DNA of 35,833 nt from an uncultured Eubacteriales bacterium (GCA_900313925.1 OMTF01000044.1:1-35833), one strand, 5' to 3'. Numbered from the stretch's first letter, positions 1 to 8,316 are shown. Notes: generated from the letters alone by a model not told the origin. Translations and numbers: made by a program.

Positions 1-120
1 CAACAGTGCGACACAGAGATGGATTCGCAGTCTGGGGGCATGTAGGAATAATCTTGCCAGTTGATCTCTGTCAAGAAAAAACTCCGCAACAACTTGACGC
101 GGTCGTTTACAGGTCCGTTC

Positions 121-149
121 TTGAAATAGAAGGGGCTTTATACTATACT
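121..149 (+). promoter_or_regulatory. Predicted sigma-A promoter of glmS
   Basis: The -35 box TTGAAA (121-126) is separated by 17 bases from the -10 box TATACT (144-149). Transcription would start near 156, giving a leader of roughly 67 bases before the glmS start. That leader is too short for a glmS ribozyme, and I see no ribozyme core in it. A weaker TTGACG at 94-99 has no -10 box at the right distance. Confidence 0.65.
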
Positions 150-222
150 TCTACTTGTTTTGAGAGTAATTTCGCCTTCCGGAACGGATGGCGGATCCGC
201 AAAGGAAAGGGGACACGGAAGT

Positions 223-2058
223 ATGTGCGGTATTATCGGATATACCGGTCCGAAAGCGGCAGCGCCGCTGCTACTTGACGGTCTGCGGAAGCTGGAATAC
301 AGAGGCTATGATTCTGCCGGCATCGCAACGATCTGCGAAGGCAGCATACAATTTGCAAAAACACCCGGAAAGATTACAAATCTGCTCAACCGGACCCATA
401 ACGGAACGGACTTGCAGGGGACCTGCGGTATCGGACACACTCGCTGGGCAACCCATGGCGTTCCGAACGAACTCAACGCGCATCCGCATATGAGCCAGAG
501 CGGAAAGCTTTGCATCGTTCACAACGGGATTATTGAAAACTATGCGGAAATCAAACAGTTTCTTCAGGAAAAGGGCTACCATTTCATTTCCGATACCGAT
601 ACCGAAACAGCCATCCAGCTGATTGATTATTTCTTCTTTAAAACCAAAAATCTGCTACAGGCCGTGCTCCATGCGCTGCATCGCATTGAAGGGGCTTATG
701 CCATGGTCATTCTCTGCGCTGATGATCCGGACACCATCATCGCCGCAAGAAAGGACGCGCCTTTGCTCCTGGGCTACGGGGACGGATTCAACCTGGTTGC
801 ATCCGACGCAACGGCTCTTATTGCGCATACCCGGAAGGTCGCATATATGGAAGACGGGGAAGTGGCCGTGGTTACGCCGCAGTCGATCGAGGTTTTTGAT
901 ATCCTTGGTCAGCCGGTAAAAAAGGAGCTTCATACCATCGACTGGGATATTTCCGCGGCGGAAAAGGGCGGCTATCCGCATTTCATGCTCAAGGAAATCA
1001 TGGAAGAGCCGAAAGCAATCCACAAAACCGTTTCGCCCCGGATAAAAGACGGCCGGATTGATTTCGGTGACCTGAAGCTTACTTCGGAACAGATTCAGAA
1101 TGCGGATATTCTTTATATCATTGCCTGCGGATCTTCCTACCACGTCGGTATGGTGGCAAAGTACACGCTGGAAGGTCTTACACACAAGCTGGTGCTCCCG
1201 GTCTTGGCTTCCGAATTCTGCTATAGTGATCCGCTGGTAACGGAAAACACGCTTGTTATCATTATCAGCCAGTCCGGAGAAACGCACGATACCATGGAAG
1301 CCCTTAAAGTGGCAAAGCAGAAAGGTGCGCATATTCTTTCGATCGTTAATGTCGTCGGCAGTTCCATCGCACGGGCTTCCGATGATGTCCTTTACACATG
1401 GGCCGGTCCGGAGATTGCAGTTGCAACGACAAAGGCGTATACAACGCAGCTGGTTCTGCTGGACCTGCTCGGTCTGTATCTGGCCGACATTCTGGGAACG
1501 ATCCGTCCGGAGGAGTATTCCGCGGTACTGGAGGAACTGAACTGGATTCCGGAGAAAGTGGAATCCATTCTGCAGAGTACCGATCAGATAAAATTCCTTG
1601 CAAGCCGGTACTTTAATCATAATTCCATCTTCTTTATCGGAAGAAATATTGATTATGCTCTGTGCATGGAAGGATCGCTGAAACTGAAGGAGATTTCCTA
1701 TATTCATTCCGAGGCGTACGCCGCAGGGGAACTGAAGCACGGTACGATTTCTCTGATTGAGGACGGAACCCTTGTGATTGCCCTGGCTACCTATACGCCG
1801 CTGTTTGAAAAAATCCGAAGCAACATCGTAGAGGTCGCATCCCGCGGCGCGGAAGTTCTTGCCCTGACAACCGTCAGCAAGACGGAAGATGTGTCGGCGG
1901 TAGCGGATCATGTGATTTCCGTTCCGGATACCCATCCGATTTTGCAGCCTTCTCTGGGCGTTGTTCCTCTGCAGCTTTTTGCCTATTACATGGCTTTGCA
2001 GCGGGGCTGCGATATCGATAAGCCGAGAAATCTTGCAAAATCCGTTACGGTGGAATAA
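223..2058 (+). CDS. glmS: Glutamine--fructose-6-phosphate aminotransferase (isomerizing) GlmS
   Basis: The enzyme makes glucosamine-6-phosphate from fructose-6-phosphate and glutamine, the first step towards UDP-GlcNAc for peptidoglycan, and acts in the cytoplasm. The start is the ATG giving MCGIIGYTG, because processing exposes Cys2 as the catalytic nucleophile of the N-terminal glutaminase domain; longer frames upstream would bury it. A GGAAAGGGG ribosome site precedes it. Residues 1 to about 220 are the class II amidotransferase domain (GHTRWATHG and an NAHPH motif). Two SIS sugar-isomerase domains follow (CGSSYH and SQSGET in the first). The protein ends in LAKSVTVE, the typical GlmS C-terminus. 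The 611-residue length is normal. It has its own promoter and terminator, so it is probably monocistronic. Identity is very secure. Confidence 0.97.
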   Translation: MCGIIGYTGPKAAAPLLLDGLRKLEYRGYDSAGIATICEGSIQFAKTPGKITNLLNRTHNGTDLQGTCGIGHTRWATHGVPNELNAHPHMSQSGKLCIVHNGIIENYAEIKQFLQEKGYHFISDTDTETAIQLIDYFFFKTKNLLQAVLHALHRIEGAYAMVILCADDPDTIIAARKDAPLLLGYGDGFNLVASDATALIAHTRKVAYMEDGEVAVVTPQSIEVFDILGQPVKKELHTIDWDISAAEKGGYPHFMLKEIMEEPKAIHKTVSPRIKDGRIDFGDLKLTSEQIQNADILYIIACGSSYHVGMVAKYTLEGLTHKLVLPVLASEFCYSDPLVTENTLVIIISQSGETHDTMEALKVAKQKGAHILSIVNVVGSSIARASDDVLYTWAGPEIAVATTKAYTTQLVLLDLLGLYLADILGTIRPEEYSAVLEELNWIPEKVESILQSTDQIKFLASRYFNHNSIFFIGRNIDYALCMEGSLKLKEISYIHSEAYAAGELKHGTISLIEDGTLVIALATYTPLFEKIRSNIVEVASRGAEVLALTTVSKTEDVSAVADHVISVPDTHPILQPSLGVVPLQLFAYYMALQRGCDIDKPRNLAKSVTVE

Positions 2059-2070
2059 GCATCTAATCAT

Positions 2071-2104
2071 AAAGCCGTGCCACGGAAGGCACGGCTTTTG
2101 TTTT
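2071..2104 (+). terminator. Rho-independent terminator of glmS
   Basis: A perfect 11-base-pair stem (AAAGCCGTGCC, 2071-2081, with 2088-2098) and a six-base loop are followed by a T-rich run. It lies 12 bases after the glmS stop. It may also act weakly for the convergent aldolase gene, though the minus-strand T run is poor. Confidence 0.9.
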
Positions 2105-2125
2105 CTTCCTTTTTTCTTTCCGCTG

Positions 2126-2901
2126 TTATTTTTCCAGCACCTGGCTGCGTATATTCCGAAACGCCTCAATGAAGGCCACGGAGTCCAGACCATAAGCGAC
2201 GCTGTCATAGCCCATCGCGAATTTGTCTTTAGAATCCTTGGGAGACCCGGCGTAAATAATGCAGGGCTTTCCCGCCGCATGGCAGACTTCCGCAATATGG
2301 CGAAGAGACTGCTTAAAATCGGGCCGGTCAAACTGACCTGCAATTCCAAGAGATGTGGACAGATCATAAGGTCCGACAAAAATCGCATCAATTCCCTCGA
2401 CCGCTACAATTTTTTCCAGATCCGCGAGACACTCCGCGGTTTCACACTGCGGAATCAGTAGGGTTTCGCGGTTCGAAACCTCGAAATAATTCTCCAGCCC
2501 CTGCTGCGCATATTCTTCATACCAGAAGCCGGATCCCGGTCCGGGTGCAACGCCGCGGCTGCCGACAGGCGCGTATTTTCCGTATTCCACGATTTTTTCT
2601 GCGTCTTCCACCGTTTTTACACAGGGAATAAGCAGTCCCATGGCTCCTACATCCAAGGGCTTCAGTATCGCCGGTCGGGAGATTTCCTGGACCCGAACAA
2701 TCGGCGTAAGTCCATAGAGTTTCGCCGTTCGAATATACTCCAGATCGGATTGCGGGTGAAAACATCCATGTTCATTGTCAACAATGATGTAATCCAGCCC
2801 GCTCAGGCCGAGGCATTCCACGGCTGTCGTAGATCCGAGCTCAAAGAACGTTCCTATTGTTTTTCCCCGCGTAAAAGTTTTTCCCGTAGTGTATTCTTCA
2901 T
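2126..2901 (-). CDS. HpcH/HpaI-family aldolase with an apparent N-terminal frameshift
   Basis: This is a class II pyruvate aldolase of the 2,4-dihydroxyhept-2-ene-1,7-dioate aldolase/citrate lyase beta-like family, which cleaves or forms 4-hydroxy-2-oxo acids. Visible motifs are DNEHG with the catalytic His, a GAMGLLIP segment, a PQCE segment with a metal-binding Glu, and FVGPYDLS with a metal-binding Asp. The open frame only has a GTG at 2821 as a start, but homologous-looking sequence continues upstream of it (GTFFELGSTTAVE). The natural start is the ATG at 2901, with AAGAGG seven bases before it, encoding MKNTLREKLLRGE. That frame hits TAG right after a run of five A residues (minus strand) at 2860-2864. 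One extra A would join the two frames into a normal 258-residue enzyme. It is a real disruption, a sequencing error, or (less likely) a -1 frameshift site. The true substrate cannot be told. Confidence 0.8.
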
Positions 2902-2956
2902 AATAGCCTCTTTTCTCACAGAACTTGCTGTCGTCTGCCGTTTGAAGTTCTTTTAA

Positions 2957-2985
2957 ATATTATTGCGCAGCGCGGCGGATGTCAA
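2957..2985 (-). promoter_or_regulatory. Predicted promoter of the HpcH/HpaI aldolase gene
   Basis: On the minus strand TTGACA (2985-2980) is followed after 17 bases by TAATAT (2962-2957). It sits about 55 bases before the ATG at 2901. The perfect -35 box supports use of that upstream ATG. Confidence 0.55.
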
Positions 2986-3087
2986 TCTTCACACCCTTCT
3001 TCTTTTTTCGATGATCCCTTGTGAAAACTGAACGAATCTTCATGCAATTTCCGAAATTTCCTGTCTGTTTCTCCCTGCTGCTATGCG

Positions 3088-3121
3088 TTGACTTGCTCCA
3101 TTTAAAGTGTTACACTTTAAA
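3088..3121 (+). promoter_or_regulatory. Promoter of the ABC importer operon with a perfect palindromic operator over the -10 box
   Basis: TTGACT (3088-3093) is followed after 17 bases by TACACT (3111-3116). The -10 box lies inside a perfect inverted repeat: TTTAAAGTGT (3101-3110), one central base, then its exact complement (3112-3121). This placement is typical of a repressor operator that blocks RNA polymerase. The cognate regulator is unknown; I found no second copy of the half-site in this window. Confidence 0.65.
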
Positions 3122-3166
3122 TCGTTATTCTAAAATGATAACCTTTTCAAAAGAGAGGACTGCACC

Positions 3167-4186
3167 ATGAAAAAGAAAACTTTGAAACTTATTTCTCTTG
3201 TTCTTGCCTTTGCGCTGCTCGCCGCTTTTTCGGCCTGCGGCTCCTCCGGCTCAGACTCCGCTGCCAGCGAAGCTCCTTCTTCGGCAGCCGCCGGAAAAAC
3301 CTTCAACATCGGCGTCGTACAGCTGGTAGAGCATCCGGCACTTGATGCTGCCACGCAGGGTTTTTCCGATAAGCTGACGAGCCTTATGGAAGCGGATGGA
3401 AATACCGTCAATATCGACGTGCAGAATGCACAGGGAGAATCCTCAAACTGCGCCGTCATTGTCAATGGCTATGTTTCGAAAAATGTCGATTTAATCATGG
3501 CAAATGCGACCGCGGCGCTACAGGCTGCGCAGACCGGAACCAGCACCATTCCGATTCTCGGAACGTCTGTAACCGATTATGCGACCGCTTTGGACATTGA
3601 TAACTGGTCCGGTACAACGGGCATCAATGTATCCGGCACCTCCGATCTGGCTCCTCTGGATCAGCAGGCGGATATCATCAAGGAACTCTTCCCCGATGCG
3701 AAGAATGTCGGACTTCTGTACTGCGTCGCAGAACCAAATTCCAAGTATCAGGTAGACCTTGTCCGCGGCTACCTTGAGGATATGGGTTACACTTGCACCG
3801 ACTTTACCTTTGCCGATTCCAACGAGGCAGCCTCCGTTACGCAAAGTGCCTGTAGCGCCAGCGACGTCATTTATATTCCAACGGATAACACCGCCGCTTC
3901 CTGTGCGGAAACAATCCGCGGCGTAGCGGAGCCCGCCGGCGTTCCCATCGTTGCCGGAGAGGAAAATCTCTGCAAGGGCTGCGGCGTCGCCACCTTGTCG
4001 ATCTCCTATTATTCCCTTGGGGAGAAAACTGCCGAGATGGCGTACGACATCCTCGTGAACGGAGCCGATCCCTCCACTATGGAAATTCAATACGCCGAAG
4101 CTTTTACGAAGGAGTACAACGCCGAACTGGCGGAAGCCCTGGGCGTTACCATTCCCGATGGCTATGAACCGATCGCGGAAGGCTGA
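3167..4186 (+). CDS. ABC transporter substrate-binding lipoprotein (TrpX-like, ABC_sub_bind family)
   Basis: This is an extracellular solute-binding protein that captures a small molecule for the permease and ATPase encoded next. The N-terminus is a lipoprotein signal: a KKK start, a hydrophobic stretch and a lipobox ending at Cys24 (FSAC), followed by a Ser/Ala-rich linker. The mature part opens with IGVVQLVEHPALDA, characteristic of the PF04392-type family found with TrpX-like transporters. The length of 339 residues is typical. An AGAGAGG-like ribosome site precedes the ATG. Members of the family have been linked to tryptophan and other aromatic or small organic ligands, but the sequence does not fix the substrate. 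The gene is first in a three-gene operon and is followed by a hairpin that may raise its expression over the membrane components. Confidence 0.9.
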   Translation: MKKKTLKLISLVLAFALLAAFSACGSSGSDSAASEAPSSAAAGKTFNIGVVQLVEHPALDAATQGFSDKLTSLMEADGNTVNIDVQNAQGESSNCAVIVNGYVSKNVDLIMANATAALQAAQTGTSTIPILGTSVTDYATALDIDNWSGTTGINVSGTSDLAPLDQQADIIKELFPDAKNVGLLYCVAEPNSKYQVDLVRGYLEDMGYTCTDFTFADSNEAASVTQSACSASDVIYIPTDNTAASCAETIRGVAEPAGVPIVAGEENLCKGCGVATLSISYYSLGEKTAEMAYDILVNGADPSTMEIQYAEAFTKEYNAELAEALGVTIPDGYEPIAEG

Positions 4187-4208
4187 CACTTTTCCCGAAC
4201 CCAATATG

Positions 4209-4243
4209 CAGGGAAGCGGAAAAGGATCCGCTTCCCTGTTTAT
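4209..4243 (+). terminator. Intercistronic hairpin after the substrate-binding protein gene (partial terminator)
   Basis: A perfect 12-base-pair stem (CAGGGAAGCGGA, 4209-4220, with 4227-4238) and a six-base loop are followed by only a short TTTAT. It lies between the lipoprotein gene and the permease ribosome site. By analogy with other ABC operons it probably attenuates transcription or protects the upstream mRNA. Confidence 0.6.
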
Positions 4244-4276
4244 ACAGGGCTAAGATCAAATCTAGGAGGATAAGTA

Positions 4277-5215
4277 GTGAGCTTTTTTCCGAACCTGCTG
4301 AGCGCACTTCCCGGCGCGATTGCCCAAGGACTGATCTGGGGCATCATGGCAATTGGCGTTTATATTACCTTTAAAGTTCTGGATGTTGCCGATCTGACGG
4401 TCGACGGAACGATGGCTACCGGCGGAGCCGTCTGTCTCATGCTGATGATAAACGGCATGAACGTCTGGCTCGCCCTGCTGCTTGCATTCCTTGCAGGCTT
4501 GGCCGCGGGTCTCGTTACAGGGCTTTTGCATACAAGACTTGGCATTCCCGTGATCCTAGCTAGCATTCTGACGCAGCTGGCTCTGTTTTCTGTGAACCTG
4601 CATATAATGGGAGAAAAGGCGAATATCGCTATCAATCCGGATAAGTACAATACACTGGTTTCGCTCCGTGACGTGCGGTCGGTTTCGCTTTCCAATCCCA
4701 TTTTCGTCGCCGTGATCTTCACGGTCGTTCTTATCGGCGTACTGTACTGGTTTTTTGGAACGGAGCTGGGATCCTCTATCCGCGCGACCGGTTCCAACCT
4801 CAGCATGAGCCGTGCGCAGGGTATCAATGTCAACCGCAATAAAGTGATCGCCATTAGTCTGTCGAATGGAATTGTCGCGCTTTCCAGCGCGCTGTTCTGT
4901 CAGTACCAGGGTTTTGCGGACGTCAATGCCGGCCGCGGCGCGATTGTAATCGGGCTTGCCTCCGTCATCATTGGAGATGTGCTCTTCTCGAAGATTTTCC
5001 GCAATTTCGCACTGAAAATGTTTTCCGTCTCCATTGGGGCGATCATCTACTACATCGTAATCCAAATCGTTCTCACACTGGGACTGAACAGCAACGATCT
5101 GAAAATGTTCTCTGCCATTATTGTGGCGATTTTTCTTGGGCTGCCCTACCTCAAAGAAAAATATTCCGGAAAGCGGAAGCTCGCGGCCGGAAAGTGGGCT
5201 TCCGATCATGCTTAA
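4277..5215 (+). CDS. ABC transporter permease (TrpY-like)
   Basis: This is the integral membrane channel of the importer. The GTG start is chosen because AGGAGG lies about eight bases upstream (4264-4269). The 312-residue protein has about eight or nine hydrophobic segments, beginning with LPGAIAQGLIWGIMAIGVYI, and resembles the BPD_transp_2 permease family of branched-chain-type transporters. A conserved-looking DLTVDGTMATGGA stretch after the first two helices is common in the permeases paired with TrpX-like binding proteins. A single permease gene implies a homodimer. The last eight bases overlap the start of the ATPase gene, so the two are translationally coupled. Substrate unknown. Confidence 0.9.
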   Translation: MSFFPNLLSALPGAIAQGLIWGIMAIGVYITFKVLDVADLTVDGTMATGGAVCLMLMINGMNVWLALLLAFLAGLAAGLVTGLLHTRLGIPVILASILTQLALFSVNLHIMGEKANIAINPDKYNTLVSLRDVRSVSLSNPIFVAVIFTVVLIGVLYWFFGTELGSSIRATGSNLSMSRAQGINVNRNKVIAISLSNGIVALSSALFCQYQGFADVNAGRGAIVIGLASVIIGDVLFSKIFRNFALKMFSVSIGAIIYYIVIQIVLTLGLNSNDLKMFSAIIVAIFLGLPYLKEKYSGKRKLAAGKWASDHA

Positions 5216-5990
5216 GATTGAACATCTCCGCAAAACCTTTAACGCCGGGACCGTGAATGAGAAAACAGCAGTAGAAAATCTTGATCTAATGCTGGAAGAC
5301 GGCGATTTTGTAACCGTGATCGGGAGCAACGGCTCCGGAAAGAGCACGCTCCTGAACCTGATTGCCGGCGTATATGCGCCGGACGAGGGACGGATTGTTC
5401 TCGATGACGTAGATCTGACTCCGATGCCGGAGCATAAGAGAGCGAAATACCTTGGCCGGGTCTTCCAGGATCCCATGATGGGAACCGCCGCTTCGATGAT
5501 GATTGAAGAAAATCTCGCGCTTGCCTACCGGCGCGGACTGCGTCGGACACTGCGATTCGGCATCCCCGCGGAAGAACGGGCACGCTATCGGGAGCTTCTC
5601 GCTTCGCTGGATCTCGGTCTGGAAGACCGGATGACCAGCAAGGTCGGCCTGCTGTCCGGCGGGCAGCGGCAGGCGCTGACGCTTCTCATGGCCACGCTTC
5701 GAAAGCCGGAACTTCTCCTGCTGGATGAACACACGGCCGCTCTGGATCCGAAAACCGCCGCGAAAGTTCTGCAGCTGACCACGGAGGTTGTTAACCGCGA
5801 TCATTTGACTACGCTGATGGTCACGCACAATATGCGGGACGCGATTGCCTATGGGAACCGTCTCATCATGATGAATGCCGGAAAAATTGTTGTAAACATC
5901 TCCGGGGAAGAAAAGAAGCATTTAACGGTTCGGGATCTGCTGGATAAATTTGAAGTGACAAACGACAGCATGATCCTGCCGGAAGTCTGA
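5208..5990 (+). CDS. ABC transporter ATP-binding protein (TrpZ-like)
   Basis: This cytoplasmic ATPase powers the importer. The ATG at 5208, which overlaps the permease stop, gives MLKIEHLRKTF, the normal first strand of an ABC domain, in 260 residues. Visible motifs in order are Walker A GSNGSGKST, a Q-loop region (GRVFQDPMMG), the signature LSGGQRQ, Walker B LLLLDEHTAALD and the H-switch MVTHNM. The His after the catalytic Glu (DEHTAALDP) is a feature I associate with this transporter subfamily. It is the last gene of the operon and is followed by a strong terminator. Confidence 0.93.
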   Translation: MLKIEHLRKTFNAGTVNEKTAVENLDLMLEDGDFVTVIGSNGSGKSTLLNLIAGVYAPDEGRIVLDDVDLTPMPEHKRAKYLGRVFQDPMMGTAASMMIEENLALAYRRGLRRTLRFGIPAEERARYRELLASLDLGLEDRMTSKVGLLSGGQRQALTLLMATLRKPELLLLDEHTAALDPKTAAKVLQLTTEVVNRDHLTTLMVTHNMRDAIAYGNRLIMMNAGKIVVNISGEEKKHLTVRDLLDKFEVTNDSMILPEV

Positions 5991-6017
5991 ATGGCTTATT
6001 CCTGTTTTACTGTCTTA

Positions 6018-6058
6018 GGCCGCATACGAAGCCCCCACTTCGGATGCGGCCGCTTTTT
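6018..6058 (+). terminator. Rho-independent terminator of the ABC importer operon
   Basis: A 14-base-pair stem with one mismatch (6018-6031 with 6038-6051) and a six-base C-rich loop is followed by GCTTTTT. It lies 27 bases after the ATPase stop codon. Confidence 0.9.
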
Positions 6059-6120
6059 CCTGCTTTCTCATCCCCTCGTTTTTCTGTTTATTTATGGAGA
6101 TCGGAATTTTTCCTCTGAGC

Positions 6121-6177
6121 GAAAAATAATCCTTACGAGCCGGAAGGCACCGGATCGCAAGGATTATTTCGGTTTTT
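6121..6177 (-). terminator. Hairpin terminator downstream of metG, probably bidirectional
   Basis: AAATAATCCTTACGA (6124-6138) pairs with 6155-6169, with one mismatch. A T run follows on the plus strand (6173-6177), and AAAAA precedes it, which becomes a T run on the minus strand. It lies 70 bases past the metG stop, so it probably terminates metG and backs up the ABC operon terminator. Confidence 0.7.
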
Positions 6178-6246
6178 ACTTGTCTCAATCGGCCGTCTCT
6201 GCTTTTCTACGTCTATTCGTAGCGTGCGGTCCGTACCGGTTCTGTG

Positions 6247-8196
6247 TCAGCATATCTGGTATCCTGCGGGGATTGCATCATCCAGAATGAGAAGGTGCAG
6301 CTTCTCTTTTCCGTTCTCTTCTTTCAGCGCAGAAAGAAGCATGCCGTTGGAATCCAGTCCCATCATCTTCCGGTTCGGCAGGTTAAGTATGGCAACAACC
6401 GTCTTTCCCACCAACTCTTCCGGTTTATAGTACTCATGAATTCCGGAGAGAATCTGTCTGGGCGTTCCCGTCCCGTCATCCAGCATGAATTTCAGAAGCT
6501 TGCTGGAGCCCGGTACCGCTTCGCAGCTCAGGATTTTACACACTCTCATATCGCATTTGGAGAATTCGTCTATGGAAACATTCGGCAGCACCGGTTTTAC
6601 CGCGGCCGCTTTCCGTTTTGCAGCCTCCAGTCTTTCCAGTTCTTCCAGCTCCTTTGCAATATCAATTCGCGGGAACAGGACTTCGCCTTTACGGACCTCC
6701 GCTTCCGGCGGGAGTACGCCGAAGCGTGCCGCATTTTCCCACGTGGCAAACTCGGTGGCGCATATCTGCTGCAGGCCCTTTTCGCTGCTTTCCGGGATAA
6801 AGGGAGTCAAAAGCGTCATACAGATGCGCAGAGTATCCAGAAGATTATAAAGAACGGTTGCAAGCCGCGCACGGTTGCCCTCTTCCTTTGCAAGAACCCA
6901 AGGCTTGCATTCGTCAATATATTTGTTTGCACGGCTCAGAACCTTGAAGATTTCGATCAGCGCATTCTGAGTTCCGAAATGATCCATGTCCTCTTCATAA
7001 ATATCCCGGAGCTTTGACGCCATGCCAATCAGCTCTTCATCAGCCGGATCGGGGCAGCGGTCCGCCGGCAGTTTCCCGTCAAAATACTTCTCCACCATAG
7101 AAACCGTTCTGGACAGAAGATTCCCGAAATCGTTCGCAAGATCGGAATTTATCCGGTTGCAGAGAGCCTCATTGGAAAAGTTTCCGTCGGTTCCAAGAGG
7201 AAATTCCCGCATCAGGAAGTACCGCAGGGAATCGGTGCCGTAGCGTTCCGCCAGAAGATAGGGATCGACCACATTGCCCTTGGATTTGCTCATCTTTCCC
7301 CCTTCGAGCAGAAGCCAGCCATGGCCGAAAATTTTCTTCGGAAGCGGCTCTCCGGCACTCATGAGCATGGCCGGCCAGATAATGGAATGGAATCGGACGA
7401 TTTCCTTTCCTACCATATGAACATCTGCGGGCCAGTATCTTTCATAATCGCCCGGGAAATTATCGTTCATATAGCCTACCGCCGACGCGTAGCTGAACAA
7501 GGCGTCCAGCCAGACATAGACGACGTGCTTCGGATCAAATTCCACCGGAATTCCCCATGTGAAACTCGTACGGGAAACGCAGAGATCTTCGACGCCCGGT
7601 TTGATAAAGTTGTTAATCATCTCATTTACGCGGCTTGCCGGTTCCAGAAACGTCCCGCTTTCCAGCAGTTTCTGGACGGGCTCCGCGTATTTGGAAAGCC
7701 GGAAGAAATACGCTTCTTCCTCCGCATAATGAACCGGCCGCCCGCAGTCCGGGCATTTTCCATCCACCAGCTGGCTCTCCGTCCAGAAGCTTTCGCAGGG
7801 CGTGCAGTACATGCCCTTGTAAACGCCTTTGTATATGTCTCCCTTGTCATACATCTTGCGGAAAATTTTCTGTACCGCTTCGACGTGATAGCTGTCTGTC
7901 GTTCGCACAAAACGATCGTTTGAGATGTTCATCAGCTTCCAGAGCGCCTTAATGCCACCGGGGCCTTCCACGATTCCGTCAACGAATTCCTTAGGGGTAA
8001 CCCCGGCTTCCCGAGCTCTTTCTTCAATCTTCAGCCCGTGCTCATCCGCTCCCGTGAGAAACATTACATCATAGCCGCACATTCGTTTATACCTCGCTAT
8101 CGAATCCGTGGCTACGGTGCAGTAGGTATGTCCTATATGCAGCTTATCCGACGGATAATAAATAGGTGTGGTAATGAAAAATTTGCCTTTGCTCAT
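6247..8196 (-). CDS. metG: Methionine--tRNA ligase MetG
   Basis: The enzyme charges tRNA(Met), both initiator and elongator, with methionine. The start at 8196 has AAAGGAG ten bases upstream. The class I signature HIGH is at residues 20-23, and KMSKSKGN is present in the catalytic core. A zinc-binding insertion is visible as CTPC and CPDC pairs around residues 128-150. After the anticodon-binding helical domain, the last 100 or so residues form the EMAP-II-like tRNA-binding domain (CDMRVCKI, then NLPNRKMMG), which dimeric bacterial MetG enzymes carry. The length of 649 residues is normal for this two-part form. It appears monocistronic, with its own promoter and terminator. I see no T-box leader. 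Confidence 0.97.
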   Translation of the reverse strand: MSKGKFFITTPIYYPSDKLHIGHTYCTVATDSIARYKRMCGYDVMFLTGADEHGLKIEERAREAGVTPKEFVDGIVEGPGGIKALWKLMNISNDRFVRTTDSYHVEAVQKIFRKMYDKGDIYKGVYKGMYCTPCESFWTESQLVDGKCPDCGRPVHYAEEEAYFFRLSKYAEPVQKLLESGTFLEPASRVNEMINNFIKPGVEDLCVSRTSFTWGIPVEFDPKHVVYVWLDALFSYASAVGYMNDNFPGDYERYWPADVHMVGKEIVRFHSIIWPAMLMSAGEPLPKKIFGHGWLLLEGGKMSKSKGNVVDPYLLAERYGTDSLRYFLMREFPLGTDGNFSNEALCNRINSDLANDFGNLLSRTVSMVEKYFDGKLPADRCPDPADEELIGMASKLRDIYEEDMDHFGTQNALIEIFKVLSRANKYIDECKPWVLAKEEGNRARLATVLYNLLDTLRICMTLLTPFIPESSEKGLQQICATEFATWENAARFGVLPPEAEVRKGEVLFPRIDIAKELEELERLEAAKRKAAAVKPVLPNVSIDEFSKCDMRVCKILSCEAVPGSSKLLKFMLDDGTGTPRQILSGIHEYYKPEELVGKTVVAILNLPNRKMMGLDSNGMLLSALKEENGKEKLHLLILDDAIPAGYQIC

Positions 8197-8241
8197 GTTT
8201 CTCGCTCCTTTCCTGCGCTTTGAAGGCTTTGGTATGCAACA

Positions 8242-8293
8242 ATAATACGCATTTCACATGGAAAAGGCAAGTTTCATCATGCAAAATGCGTAT
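8242..8293 (-). promoter_or_regulatory. Predicted metG promoter with flanking inverted repeat
   Basis: On the minus strand TTGCCT (8270-8265) is followed after 17 bases by TATTAT (8247-8242). A perfect 10-base inverted repeat, ATACGCATTT at 8245-8254 and its complement at 8284-8293, brackets the promoter core. The repeat could be a two-site operator or the stem of a hairpin at the end of the upstream gene. Confidence 0.55.
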
Positions 8294-8316
8294 ATTTTCC
8301 TTCTTTTGCTTTTCGA

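Noticed and set aside
1..222. Possible glmS ribozyme upstream of glmS
   Set aside because: The predicted leader is only about 67 bases, and I see no conserved ribozyme core. Long leaders are required.
6..278. Open frame overlapping the glmS start (plus strand)
   Set aside because: It runs through the promoter and the glmS start codon without a ribosome site; it is a shadow.
655..2391. 578-codon minus-strand frame opposite glmS
   Set aside because: It is antisense to a secure housekeeping gene and has a repetitive low-quality translation; such frames arise from the codon bias of the real gene.
8197..8316. T-box riboswitch upstream of metG
   Set aside because: The promoter lies only about 50 bases upstream of the start codon, leaving no room for a T-box, and no T-box bulge motif is seen.
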